A stretch of 64,000 nt of DNA, taken from positions 16,595,213 through 16,659,212 of the forward strand of contig NC_034011.1 of assembly GCF_000346465.2 (NCBI RefSeq), written 5' to 3'. The stretch is from Prunus persica. Lineage: Eukaryota; Streptophyta; Magnoliopsida; Rosales; Rosaceae. The notes beneath the pieces are model-generated. The model did no database searches, was not told where the DNA came from, and worked only from the letters and a program-made list of their open reading frames with translations. A program made the translations under genes and the position numbers. Below, in pieces: positions 11,507 to 23,754 of the stretch (positions within the stretch are counted from its first letter, which is position 1; each line of letters opens with the position of its first letter).

Positions 11507-13633
11507 TCAGTATTTAATTAGACCTCTAATTAACAGTTTCTGTGAGTTCACCCAACATTCTAGTGCATCTCACTTTTTAATTAAAAAGTTTATCATTTCT
11601 AAAAAAATTCAGCATGTCTTCCAAAGTTGGCTTTATACAAACATAACTCACTTCATACACAACATCAAACGCTCCAAAATTGTACAATTTCTTAGATTAC
11701 AAATATAAATAAAAAATTTCAAATTTTTTAGATTACTATCATCAGTGCTAATGTTCTGTTGCAATGAGAGTTTGCTTTTAATGACTTTATATATTTTTAT
11801 CATGCAACGCACAGTCAATTAAAGCTCATGGTTTGTATACCCAAAAAAATAAATGAAAGTTAATGATTCCTCTCTTTCTAGACTTGTAGTGTGTAACATA
11901 GAACTATGAGCTAAAGATTGCTTAAAGATACACAAAGGTGCTTGGCAAGTAAGTACTTTGTGCCCTTCTCTGGGTTCATTTCAGTTTTCAAATGAAAGGG
12001 ATCTTTCTTCATCATGATGGTTGAAAACCCTAGTGAATATAATAGCTGGATACATCAAAGGAAAAGAAGCCAATAATTCCTTCTCCTGCCTTCACATTGT
12101 GGGCCATCTTTTTGAGTTTTTTGAATCATGAGATCCTGATTGTGTGAAGTTCTTACATCAAAACTTTTGCTGGGGCCAAAAGAGAGTGGAGAAGGGAAAA
12201 TAAAGGTATGTTGCCCTAAAGCATTGGGATTAGGGAGAGATTACTTTGTGGCATATCATATTTTATTGAATTATGACAGTATTGTTTAGGGTGTCAATTC
12301 GTGCTAACGAGTCGTTTTGTGTACAAAAATAGTAAACGTGTTTAAGAATTCAACATTAACCTAACTCGTTTATAATTGTATAATTCACCTAAAAATCTAT
12401 AATCGTTCAGTAATGTCAACAAGCGAGTTTCGGAGTGCATTAAGGTCCGGTTATTAGTCATATTTAGCAGGTCGTATCATAATCGTGCTCATATCAAGTG
12501 ACGATCAACCAAAATCTGCTAACTTCATGTCGGTGGAGTTGGAGTTATATGATTGTTTTACTAATTAATATATGAAAGATTAATACAATTAGTATTTGGT
12601 TCGGTTAAGAGAAGACTGTTTTCAAAGAGACATTGATACGTTTGAACGATATACTTTCAATCTTCTTTGCCATCCCCTGAATACATGGATGTTCCTAGGA
12701 TCATGTTTTCTTTTTATTCACTTTGGATATCAAAGACAAGAACATAAATCTTGTTGACTTGTCTTCTGGTCAAAAAAATTCCCCGACATCGGCCGATTGG
12801 ACGGTGCTAATGATCATCAGTATATCTTATCCCTCTTCTGGTAAGATTACTCACAAAATAAATTGGAAAATAAAGAAGAAAAAGAAGAAGAAGAAGATGA
12901 ATGAATGACAAAATATAATTAAAGTCAAATATCTAACCTTATTTGATTAGGATTTAAGATCCCAAGATCATATATTTCTTTAATTCATCTAATAATGCTT
13001 TTCTGAGATTAAAAAAATATGATAACGACTTAGTGGGGCTTTTTTTAATGTCAGTTTGATTGGTAAAGGCAGAGCTGAGATGGCTTTAACAAGGATCATG
13101 AGCCTAATAGAAGTTTCCCTTTTTCTAGTGGCCTAAGATTTACTCTAATCTTTGTTTAAAATAATTAAAAGATTATTCTAAACAAATGGTGGTGCTTCCC
13201 ATAATCATTCTCCTTTTTTGGCATTAAGTGAGTATATATCTATTTGCTGTCTCCAATTGTCATTATTTAATCATACTTAGCGGCGACATGCAGCATGCGA
13301 AGCCAAAATGTAACAATAATTAAAATGTACTTAGCTACAATTATGTAGTGAAGATAAAGTAAAAACTAGAAGCCAAAGTGTTATCAAACGAGCCCTTTGT
13401 GTTTTGAATTTGTATTAATAAAGCTAATAGATCTTTTTCAATTTATATTTTCTAAACAAATACCATTATGTCACTCCATTTATGTTAAAGCCAAAACTCA
13501 GGGATATGTCGTTGAAAGATGAACACCGTGTAGCACATTAATTATTTGGCCAAGCAAAGACTTTTTGTGGCTTGAGTAATGCTCCTTGTTTGAGGTGTAT
13601 ATTTGTTTAGTTTAAGTATTGTTTATGATATCA
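11507..13633. other. Intergenic DNA with old repeat fragments
   Basis: No gene is seen. A third partial copy of the 9-10-kb repeat lies at 12589-12702. Around 12290 the sequence tagggtgtcaattcgtg looks like the terminus of a hAT-type repeat, but no partner end was found. An AAG-rich microsatellite lies near 12873-12900. Confidence 0.45.
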
Positions 13634-13900
13634 AATAAATTAGACAAATCGGAAACCGTTTTGACATCCAATTGTGTCGTACAAAATCAATGAATACGGT
13701 ACTTTAAGAAAGTACTAAAATTTCAATAACTCAATTGAGTGGTCAAATGATATCGGATTCAATTGATTTTTTTGTAGAGATGATCTTTGAATGATTATCT
13801 AAAAAATAGACAGTTTGGATTAACGGAATACAATGCGCAGTGAGCTCTATAAGGATGTCCATCAAATAAACTTATTTAAGAGATCTCCTCAATGAAAACT
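13634..13900. mobile_element. Truncated MULE-like MITE (family copy A)
   Basis: Sequence from aaattagacaaatcgg to ctcctcaatgaaaact aligns with the inner and right part of the full copy at 56874-57274. Shared blocks include cgacatccaattgtgtc, ttcaataac and gagatgatctttgaatga. The left terminal repeat is missing, so the copy is 5' truncated and diverged. Confidence 0.75.
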
Positions 13901-14594
13901 ATATATATAATATATTATATATGTGTTATTCTGCACTTCAAATTTTCAGAACCATCTTGTCCTCAATTAGTTTCCCCATGCCATTACCTACACGTAAAAC
14001 AAATATTGTTGTGTTTATTGATAGTAATAGCCCGTCCAGTAGGATTAAAACAGACCAAGTTAAATGCAATGTTTTTCTTTCTTTTTTCCTTTCTATTTTG
14101 GGATCAAAGCAACGCTTGAATGGAAATGAAATAGATTGATTCTTAAACCTTCAATTTCTAAATCTATATCTTTCTTTATCAACTGGGGAGAAGAAATTCG
14201 AGCTTAGGATCTGTTAAGAAGAAAAATGTGAATAGAGCTATTTGGTGAATATATACATTAATTAATTGCTCTAATACCATATTGAATATCCATTTTAAAT
14301 ACAATGTATTAAGTGGAGACGCGATGATTATATTATATATGCTTATTATAATATTGTAAAAGTAGAAATTATTGTTTAGTATCAGGACACACTGTCACGC
14401 TTTATTACAATCCACTTATATATATAGTATAAACTAGATGTTCACTCATATTATAATACGTAGATTATCGATAACAACACGCGACAATTACACATAGACA
14501 ATTCCATTGCTAATTGTACAAACTAATTAAAACTAGAGTTTACGAAGTGCATGATTATGCAGTTCTTGCCTGAATGAATTATTATTAGGGCTTA

Positions 14595-15913
14595 CTACAT
14601 TATGGAACAAGCATTGACGTTATCATCACTGAAGAGGGAGACCATGTTCTCCTCAGGGCCATTCATGGAGGCCGGAAAAGCTTGAACCACATTTCTGACG
14701 TACCCATTTGGTGCCCTTCTGTCATAAACTCCAGAGGCGTACGGATAGTGTACCAGATGTTGAGGAATGTACGGCCAAAACTCAGCTCTCTTGCCTGTAC
14801 TTTTTACCCTCTTCAACACCTTGTTTGGTTCAACATACCCACTCACAATCACCCGGCTTTGTTTTCGGTTCACCTCCACAGCTTTTACACCTAAATAATA
14901 TTATACACAACAGATAAAATAAAACCCTATTAATTATTAATTGTGCAGCTGCAGTTATTCTCTCATCTGGATGTCCGCTCGTTATTATTGTGCAAACGTC
15001 ATAGTAAACAGAGAGGAAAGCATGAATGGGTAATACAAAATATACGGTGTTTGCACAATAATAACATCCAGATGTCCTCATACGAGAATTTTTGGTGCAC
15101 CTGTATGATTTTACAGCTACATATTTTACTTTATATAGCATAGACAATGAACAATCGAATTAATTTAATAAAACATTTCTGTAAGAATATAAGATCAAAG
15201 CAAAGTTGCACTTAAATCTTTTTATAAAAGGCATAAGAGTTTTGAAAAAAGGAAGACTAACGTGCAATTTGATAATGAGCTTGATCATTAATATTTCCTA
15301 GGACAATTTGTTGAACACATAATAATTAATTGTTGAGAAATTTTTATATGTTCCGGCTAGACGTTCCAATGATATTTAATTCTTTATTTATTTAAGGAAA
15401 AAAAAAAAAAAAACTCAAACGAACTCTTGTGTTTTCTTTTTATTTCTTAATTTCAATTAAACCCACCTCCGACTTCTCCATGTAACTTGTAAGCATGAAA
15501 TTTGACATGCCATTTCAGAGACTTCAACCTCAAATATGGTTTTTTTTCTTTTTCTTCAACATGCATTTGTTCTTCTGATTGCTTCTGTGGACATGCCACA
15601 AAACTGCAACTACAAGGACAAAAGTAAGCTTTTATATGAAAAAAGGAGGGAACCTTTCATGGAGGTAACAGCGTTCTTGACTCTTCTTTCACAGCCATCA
15701 CAATCCATTTTGACTTTGATCTCAACTGTCTGAGAGAGAATGAAAAACAAAACCCAGATATCTTAAAGATATTCTTCAAAATAAAAAAAATAAAAAAGAC
15801 ACTAATTAAGGGGCTTGGTGGGTGATAAAAATAATGAGTACCTGCATTGCTTTGCGCTTGCTCCTTGTGCTGGTGACAGTGCAAAAGTTGGAAAGATAAT
15901 CAAGAGCACCCAT
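14595..15913 (-). CDS. Heavy-metal-associated isoprenylated plant protein (HIPP)
   Basis: Three exons (15913-15842, 15729-15654, 14890-14595, minus strand) join in frame to 147 residues, the usual size for this clade. The start MGALDYLSNFC followed by a basic stretch is typical of the HIPP20-27 group. The HMA domain carries C34-D-G-C37 in EIKVKMDCDGCERRV. The central EVNRKQSRVIVSGYVEPNK and FWPYIPQHLV blocks are family hallmarks. The last four residues, CSIM, form a CaaX box predicting farnesylation and membrane attachment. The protein probably binds heavy metals and works in metal homeostasis or stress response; that role comes from the family. Confidence 0.95.
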
Positions 15914-15934
15914 TTTTTCTTCTCTGTAGGAGAA

Positions 15935-15942
<8 letters not shown>

Positions 15943-15970
<28 letters not shown>

Positions 15971-16000
15971 TGATATGCGGTGAGAGTTTGTATTTATATA
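15943..16000 (-). promoter_or_regulatory. TATA box and (CT)n leader of the HIPP gene
   Basis: On the minus strand TATATAAATA (15991-16000) lies about 80 bases before the ATG. It is followed by a (CT)n tract at about 15943-15965 in the leader. Both are common core-promoter features in plants. The transcription start is inferred only. Confidence 0.6.
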
Positions 16001-16687
16001 GTCACATTCTGGAGGAAGCATTTCTGCTGTCTGAAAAATTGTTTTTATTAAACGTTTTTGGTTATCAGAAAGTGCTTTTAGCATTTTGAAAGCACTCTTT
16101 GAAGAGGCTTTGAGAAGATGTGTACTTTTAATCGGAAATTTTTGTAAAGTACTTTATGTATGCTTTGCATTAATTTATTCCGTTCAATGACTGGCTTTGC
16201 TTTTAAATTATTTATAAGAGAAGAGACGCAATAATGGGTTCCATTGGTACAATCTATCCAGAATTATAGGGAAAACGAAGATGAGTTGAAAGATTTGTTT
16301 TCTCTTTTTACAAATTTAAAAATGTTCGAAATATCATTTGTGAGACATGCATTCGTATTCATCGAAAGGACTAGCAGCAAATGTAGCTTGGATTTTCACA
16401 TTATATTTTGGGGATTTGGACAAAGGAAATGTCCTTTATTTTAAAGCATGAATGTGAGAATTGTGTCGTTCAAATTTTATTTAGAAATAACAATATGGCC
16501 ACCGGCTGCCAAGCTAGTGATAATTTTGATTACTTAGAGCAAGCCCAGCGCACCCAACAAACCGGGCCAAAGGCAGCCCGAGAGAAGGCAGACCAGCTCC
16601 AGCGCGGAAGGAGAAGCCCGGGCAAGGCGTGGGTCCCACGAGCCCGGGCAGGCCCAAGGGCGAAATCAGACTGGGCTCAAGCCCGAG

Positions 16688-16744
16688 TTGGATGACGTCA
16701 TCGCTGACGTCAGCGCACGGAACGTCAGCGATGACGTCATCCAA
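16688..16744. repeat. Subterminal perfect inverted repeat with TGACGTCA sites
   Basis: A 23-bp left arm (16688-16710) and its exact reverse complement (16722-16744) flank an 11-bp spacer. Each arm contains the palindrome TGACGTCA, a bZIP/TGA-factor type site, and the arm begins TTGGATGACGTCATC. The structure could be a transposase-binding or cruciform site or a promoter element. Its function is unknown. Confidence 0.9.
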
Positions 16745-17195
16745 CCCAGTGTCCAACGGTAACCTGCCACGTGTCAACACCGGGTGGCTCCGATTGGTTT
16801 TTTTCCAGAAATCCTACGGTTCTCATTTTTTTTCATTTTTTTGGCCAAAAAAATTTTAAAAAAATCCTAAAAAATCTGAAAAAATTCTGAAATTTTTTTT
16901 AAAAAAATACCAAAAAAGTATGTATTTTTTCCCTATAAATACCTAACCATTTTATCTACTTTCAACACCAAATCTTCATACAATTTCTTCTCCATACAAT
17001 ATTTTCTACTCTCCACTCACATTATTCATTTTCCACACCAATTCTCCATACAAACTCATCTCCTTCCAATATTTTTTACTCTCTACTCATATTTTCCACT
17101 TTCCACACCAATTCCATACAAACTTTTCTCCTTCCAATATTTTTTACTATCCACTCACATTTTTGTACTACTTTCCATTTGTAGAAAATAAACAA

Positions 17196-18369
17196 ATGGC
17201 ATCTTCTGTCGAAATCGGAGGCTCGTGGTCAACCCAGGAAGATATTGCGTTGTGCGAGTCTTGGGTGAACGTTAGTCATGACCCTATCACGGGCAATGAG
17301 ATGAAGTTCCATCATATGTGGAGCAAAATTCATGGAGAATTTTGTCAAAGATCGGGTTCCATTCGGACCGAAATGGCTTTGTCTAGTAGATGGAAACTTC
17401 TAAACAAAGAGTTAGGAAAATGGAGAAATGCCTTGACAAAAGCAAAGGACAACATTCGGAGCGGTGCGAATCTTTCCGATGAGGTAAAATATTTTTAATT
17501 GTCATTTTAATCAATTTAATGTAACTTTTTTTTATTGCATATTCTATTTCTTTTTGTTGCACAATGTTTATTTTATTTTTGCATTTCCTAATTGGCTTTA
17601 TTTATTTACATAATCAATTTTATTCTTGCATTTCAAATATGTTTATAATTTCATGCATAATCTTTATTTTTTGTTTTTGCATTTTCAATTTGTCTATATT
17701 TATTTACATAATCAATTTTATTCTTGCATTTCAAAATAGTTTATAATTTCTTGCATTGTATACTTTTTTAATGCACTTCCAATTATTTATTTTGAATAGA
17801 TCATACAAGCACAAATGTGGTTCGGTGCCATGGGACAAGGAAAAAAAAGTTTTGTGCATTTCCAATGTTGGGAAATTGTCAAGGATTGTTCCAGATTCAA
17901 AATTATTCTTACTGCACCCCCGGTTGTGTTGCATGAGACGCCGCTCTACGAATCGCCATTAACCGATTCACCATTGGACTCCCTAATGGAAACGGAGTCA
18001 CCACTCCCACGTCCGCCGAGACCTATTGGGAGAAAGGCGGCAAAGGCCAAGAGAGGGGGCACTTCGAACATTGATTGTGTTCAAATATTCGAGCAAATAG
18101 CTAAGAACAACTCTCTAAGATTGGAAAGAGACTTGAGGAGAGATGAAGTGGACAAGGCACGATTGGAAGCCTTTGCAATTGAAAAGCAACATGCAAAAGA
18201 AAAAGACGACGATGAAAAAGAGATGAAAATCATGGCCATGGATACGAGCCATATGTCTCCTGAAACAAAGGCCTATTGGAAGCATAAACGAAGGGATGTG
18301 ATGAGAAGAAAACTTTTCCATGACGACGGACCTAGCAATACGGATTGGCTAAATGATGAAAACCATTAG
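17196..18369 (+). CDS. Harbinger ORF1 Myb/SANT-like DNA-binding protein
   Basis: Two exons (17196-17483, 17800-18369) join in frame to 285 residues. The N-terminus (~residues 8-90) is the tryptophan-containing trihelix/Myb-like module of plant Harbinger ORF1 (GGSWSTQEDIALCESWVNVS ... RWKLLNKELGKW). A Pro/Ser-rich linker follows, then a basic GRKAAKAKRG stretch that could import the protein to the nucleus. The C-terminus is a charged coiled-coil-like region as in NAM-associated C-terminal domains. In PIF/Ping systems this protein binds element ends and helps transposase enter the nucleus. The frame appears intact. Such genes are often mislabelled 'glutathione S-transferase T3-like' in plant annotations. 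Confidence 0.9.
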
Positions 18370-18668
18370 ATTGTATTGTTGTATTTTTTTATAATTGTTG
18401 TATTATCCTTTAATTTGTTGTATTGTTTCTTTTTTATTCAATCAAAAAAGCATTCTATAATTGGACTACTTATTAAAAACATTTGAGCATTCCTCACAAA
18501 GATTAATTAAAAACAAACCTTCATTTATTGCAAACAACACACAAAACAAACCATACATAAAAGCATAATAATAAAAAAGACCTCGCAATAATTCCACAAA
18601 ACACAACACACAAAAACAAAGCATAATTAAAAAAAAAGCATAAATCCAAACAAAGCACAAATCAGCCT

Positions 18669-20030
18669 TCATCCATTGTGATTGCCTTTCATCTGCCACA
18701 AGTGCTCGATCAAGTCAACTTGACGTCTTTCGTGAACATATGAAGATTGCATTTCTTGATAACGATCAATCATGGGGTTGTTGAATCGACCATCCTGAAG
18801 TAACGGTTCGGGCTCCAATGGTAGTCCATTTGGTCCTATCGGCCTTTCATATATTCTTGTCAACGCCGTGTTCATAGGATCGGGTTCAAACACCTCTGGA
18901 GCATCGTAGTCATACTCATCCTCCACAATCATGTTGTGGAGGATGATGCAAGTCATCATAATACTCCTCAGCACCTCCTCGTCTAGCATCCGAGCAGCAC
19001 CCCTGATAATTGCCCAACGAGCTTGCAAGATACCGAAACACCTTTCCACGTCTTTCCTGTAACCTTCTTGAAAGGAAGCAAAGCTTCTTTCCTTCTCGGA
19101 TTGGGGATTCGGAATTGTTTTCACGAATGTCGTCCACCTAGAATAAATTCCGTCGGCAAGGTAGTAGGCCCCAGAGTATACGGTATTGTTGATTTGGTAT
19201 GTGACCTGAGGGGAATGACCTCGCAATACCTCATCGAACACCGGGGATTGACCAAGGACATTGAGGTCATTCTGAGATCTGGCAACCCCAAAAAAGGCAT
19301 GCCAAACCCAAGTGTCGAATGAAGCTACGGCCTCCAAAATGATACTTTTTTGGCCCTTCCGAATCCCATACTCTCCTTGCCACGCAGTAGGACAATTCTT
19401 CCACTACCAATGCATGCAATCAATGCTTCCGATCATTCCTGGGAAACCTCGAGCCTCGCCTTTTTGTAGAAGCCTTTGCAGGTCCCTCGGAGTGGGTTTG
19501 CGAAGGTACTCCCTCGTGTACAAATTTTCCACTGCATCACAGAATCTCACCAAGCACTCTAAGATAGTAGATTTTCCCATCCTTGCAATCTCATCCACCT
19601 GCTCTGCAGATGCCCCATAAGCAAGCATCCGCAAAGCAGCTGTAAGTTTTTGCTCCAGGATAAGACCCAAAACTCCAACAGCATCATGCTTTTGAATGAA
19701 GTATGTGTCGTAATTACAAATATCATGCATGATTTTTTGGAACAAATGTGGCTGCATTCTATATCTCTCTCGAAACTTATGAGCAGGATATAACGAATTT
19801 GGGATAAAGTAATCCTCCAAGAGATTCTTACCCCGAGACTCTCTGCGTCTGTCCACATTCGGGGCACGACGACGATGGTGTTTGCTTGCTTGATTCATCA
19901 TACACACCGCCGCTACTTCAAGCATTTCTTCCTCTTCTTCATCGGCGTCCCGATCTTCTTCCTCACGTCTACGCCGGATTTCTTCCCATTCTTTTTGTTG
20001 CCTCTCCAACACCCTCCTGAAGTTTGACAT
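18669..20030 (-). pseudogene. PIF/Harbinger transposase with one internal stop
   Basis: A single minus-strand frame of 454 codons starts at ATG 20030-20028. It is broken only by TAG at 19404-19406, directly after GSIDCMHW, where family members usually have a lysine codon. Before the stop lie a coiled, acidic N-terminus (EEEDRDADEEEEEMLE), the RRRESRGKNLLEDYF block and a helix-rich region. The three DDE residues are all in place: D204 (SIDCMHW), D293 (YYLADGIY) and E329 (KDVERCFGILQARW). No intron is needed. The protein would be an endonuclease/integrase for Harbinger ends. As read, it is truncated just after the first aspartate and should be inactive. Confidence 0.92.
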
Positions 20031-20144
20031 TGAGAGTATAATGGGAAATTGTAAAATCTGAGAAATGAAGGAATATATCAGAGATGGTGTGAGAGGAGTG
20101 GTGTTGATGGTGTAGTTATATAGAGGGATTCAGAAGATAGAGAT

Positions 20145-20475
20145 GACACGTGGCACAATGTTAGAGGGTGAAAATCTTATCTGAAATCTGAGATCACTAT
20201 TTGTAAAAAAATATCTGAAAATCTTATCAGACATGGGACACGTGGCACAATTTTAGAGGGTGAAAATCTTATCTGAAATATGACATTATAATTTTTTAAA
20301 ATTATCTGAAAATCTTATCTGACATGGGACACGCGGCACAATTTTAGAGGGTGAAAATTTTATCGGAAATCTGAGATTATAATTTTTATTAATGAATATC
20401 CGAAAATTTTATCTGGAATAAGACACGTGGCAACCGAGATTCACATCCGAAAATCTTATCCGAAAATTTAATTAC
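20145..20475. repeat. Subterminal tandem repeats, ~92-bp period
   Basis: Four units start at 20145, 20237, 20328 and 20422 with periods of 92, 91 and 94 bases. Each unit opens with GACACGTGGCA (GACACGCGGCA in unit 3), containing a CACGTG G-box. The first three units continue ...TTAGAGGGTGAAAATCTTAT. The last is shortened. They lie upstream of the transposase gene and may serve as its promoter or as transposase or ORF1 binding sites. Confidence 0.85.
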
Positions 20476-20596
20476 AAAAGATTATCAAAATTAATGATTT
20501 AAAGTATTAAAAAAATAGGAAATAAAGTACAATGAATAGTAATTGCCCTAGACTTGCCCTAGACTTTGCCCTTGTGGGTGGAACCGCAAATGGCAA

Positions 20597-20628
20597 GGCT
20601 GACACTATTCATGTGAATAGTGTCAGCC
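20597..20628. repeat. Subterminal perfect hairpin
   Basis: The 15-bp arms GGCTGACACTATTCA and TGAATAGTGTCAGCC flank a 2-bp centre, about 50 bp inside the right end of the Harbinger element. This parallels the hairpin near the left end. Confidence 0.9.
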
Positions 20629-20678
20629 CTTGCTTGCCCTTGCCTTAGACTTTGCCCTAAGGGGTGGAGTTGCTCTTA

Positions 20679-21551
20679 AAGAGACACATGAAGGCTGTTC
20701 GTGTTAGATAGCATGACTGAGTGACTAAACAATCTAGTTAAAACATGACATGTAATATATCGTGTACGTTGTGTAAGGAAATTCCGGCCAAAGTAATGTG
20801 TCAACTGAATGGCTGAATCTCGGAGAACTAAGACTTTCAAACCATCAGTGGTTGCAGATGAGCGGTGGATGTACAAGAGGAAGTGAGACAGAGCGACTCG
20901 CGTGCTCCTCTTACTAAAAATCGTCGGTCCCTTCATCAGATGAGCCAGCGGTCAAAAGGGCCAAATCCACAACAAAGATGAAGCCGGTGGCGATTCCTTC
21001 TTGTTGCCAGCAAGTGGACATACAAAATGTTAGGGTCATTCTTGGATCAGAATAATGGAAGGTCGGGATAGAGGCGCCCACAGAGAAAGAAAGTATGGTG
21101 GGAGTAAAAGGATACCCCAATTTGAAGGGCTAGACTACTTTTCTATCATGTACATTGTTGCCTTTAAATGGTTGCTTCCCAAGTTAGAGAAAGATGTAGA
21201 TGTTACATTTGATCAGTTTTATCTCTAGAAAAATACTTGGCTTCGTACACAGAGAGTCATTGCATCTTACAAAAGTTCGACATGTGTGCTGAAACTTGTA
21301 TTTTTGTATGCATCAACCTTTGATTTACAAGTAAAGATGAAAGGCTCCTTATCTTTGCCATTTGCTAAAAATAAAATCACCATAACTGAGAAGAATTACA
21401 TACATTTCCAATGAAATTTAGGGACAAATACAGGAAAGAATTTCAGTAGATAACATATTATGTTACATGTATTTCCAATAAAATTAATCAAAAGAATTAA
21501 ATTACCGATAATGACACAATATTACTCGATGAATTTGCTCAAAATTGAAAA
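20679..21551. other. Intergenic region between Harbinger and the formyltransferase gene
   Basis: This contains the 3' flank of the minus-strand formyltransferase gene. Short open frames are present but show no recognisable domain. Nothing else is supported. Confidence 0.4.
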
Positions 21552-23723
21552 CTAATGTAAATGATCGTTTTCATAAGCAGCACTTAATATCTTCAGCTTT
21601 TGACCACGTACACCATTCCAGAAGGCAGCTGCACTCATTACCTTCTTACCTGGAAGCTGAATCTCCAACACCTAGATAAATTGTCAATGCACGAAAATTA
21701 TCAGGTCACAATGCAGAGCACATTTTGCTTGAGAAGTGATAAAAAAAAGCTCATCATTGTATATATGCCTTTTCCAATAAGTATTTTAGATTCAAGACGA
21801 AGACAAATGCAGAAGATGTATTTTTGGATCAATAATGTTAGGCTCACCGAAATGAAAGAGGTGTTCACGTATCACTGAAAAAAAAAAAAAAAAAACAAAG
21901 AGGTTCGAAGTGGGCCCAGATTTGTAAACAAAATTTGGTAAATATAGTGAGGTTAGCAGTACTCTTTTCAGTTTGATTATAGATCCCATAATTCAATGGT
22001 AGAAGATTAAAAAAAAAAAGAAAAAGAAAAACACTTGAAGACGGTGTTGGAATATAAAACCTTGGACAACAAATATATAGCTCAAAGAGAAATCAGTTCA
22101 GCAAATAAAAATGCAAGAGCACATCGTCTGCATTTTGACCTCTAAGCTAGCAGAAATACTAGACGATAACAAACATTGACAGAACGCACCTCAAGGGCTG
22201 TGCCCCCTCCACATGGAAATACTAGTGCAGGCTTTATAAAAGTGATCTCATCTGCTTGATTGACCTGAATATTGCTACGGCTGCAAACTTTCGTGGTGAT
22301 AATTTTAAGCTCCGTGATTTTGTCTTGACCACTTTTGTTGTCAACAATTACAACTTTAGCTCGAGTTCCAGGCCACCCTGCAAAGGCACGAACCTAAAGA
22401 GGTTGCATGTCATGACTCTGTAGTCCAATTTAAGGAAAAGAAGAGAGCATACCTTATTATGTAGGACTGGAGCTTCCTCATCAAAAGATAGCCACGACTC
22501 CTCAGAAGCAATCTATGTAAAACAAAAAATGAACTTAAACTTAAAATAACCTGTGAGCATAGAAAGCATATTGGGCCCCAGTCTGCTGCAGCAGAATAAT
22601 TGGTCAAATATTGATTATCCAGAAACATACTAGTCATTTCAACTGCATGGTGTACCTTGGGAGCTAAGGTAGCTTTGGAGTCATCCTGGGGCTGTGCTTT
22701 CACTTTAGCCGATCCATCAAATATAGAAGGAAGCTCACGAATCAATAGTTTAGATCCTGCATAATAAAAGAGTAGGTTACGTCATTGAAATGTAGCTGAA
22801 CCAAAAGATGCACAAAATTGGTAATATTGACTTTACTGGCATAGAGACTAAAACCATGTAGCACAAAAGTGACTTGCTCATTGAATATCCTCAGCAAAAT
22901 GATACATGAGAAACAATAAATGCCAAAGACTAACACCACAACTTAAGTCATGGCTGTCTTTTGATCAGGACAGTTGCACAGGACAATGGCTGGATGTCTT
23001 GCAAGGCAAAGGAGGTATCCATAAATTAAGTCTATTTCATTTTAGTAAGACACCTTTTGTATGGACACTTGAAAACTTCATTGGAACTTAATAATGAAAA
23101 AGAATAAACGAATGGAAATCTTCTTAGAAAGAGGACGGTCACAATAATTCAATTGGGGCCCCAAAATTTGAAACAAATATTGGGGCTCAAATTAGAACCA
23201 TACGGGAACCTAGAAACAAATAATAAACCAACTTGAAACCAGAGAACAGACACTAGGATTATGCACCAAAAGAAAGACCCAGAAGAAACTTTATTTAGAA
23301 AGTTCTCTAATAGATGATACCATTTGCACAATAGAATAATTGTAATCTGCCACTGATTACAAAAGCACTAACCCACTAGACTCAATATTAAACTATAGTA
23401 GAAATACGTTATAAACTAAAAGACAAGTTTCTTATGAAAAACAAAGCACACCTTCATAAAATAGCAAATCAAGTAGCTCCGGTGCCTGCATGCAAACCAG
23501 AATAAATATTATTAAGAAAATGTTTCTGAACTGGCAGCAACCCTAAAATTATATTGAAAACCATGAACAATTGAAAAGGTTCAGATCCAAGACAGAGTGC
23601 ATTTCAGAGTAGCAGTACTGCCACTCACAAAAGCCAAGCAGGACTATAAAGGAACAAACCCCTCCCAACCCTCCACACCCAAAGGAACGGAGCCCTACCA
23701 ATCCCCCACACCCAAAGGCAAAA

Positions 23724-23754
<31 letters not shown>

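Larger units (their letters stand above)
16537..20675. mobile_element. Complete PIF/Harbinger DNA transposon (4,139 bp)
   Basis: The ends GAGCAAGCCCAGCGCACCC and, on the other strand, GAGCAACTCCACCCCTTAG form an imperfect terminal inverted repeat. The trinucleotide TTA flanks both sides (16534-16536, 20676-20678), which is the PIF/Harbinger target preference. Inside are two convergent genes: a Myb/SANT-like ORF1 (+) and a DDE transposase (-). Each has its own TATA box (CTATAAATA at 16933-16941; minus-strand TATATAACTA near 20112-20121). Subterminal hairpins and tandem repeats occur at the ends. The only defect seen in coding DNA is one stop codon in the transposase. Confidence 0.93.

Noticed and set aside
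14830..15147. Cys-rich small open frame opposite the HIPP intron
   Set aside because: Overlaps intron and exon 3 of the HIPP gene out of frame; no signal peptide or family pattern.
16514..16859. Open frames on both strands across the left end of the Harbinger element
   Set aside because: They run through terminal and palindromic sequence of the transposon and have no homology I recognise.
17196..18369. Annotation as glutathione S-transferase T3-like
   Set aside because: No GST fold motifs; it is the Harbinger ORF1 Myb/SANT-type protein, and that database label is a known source of confusion.
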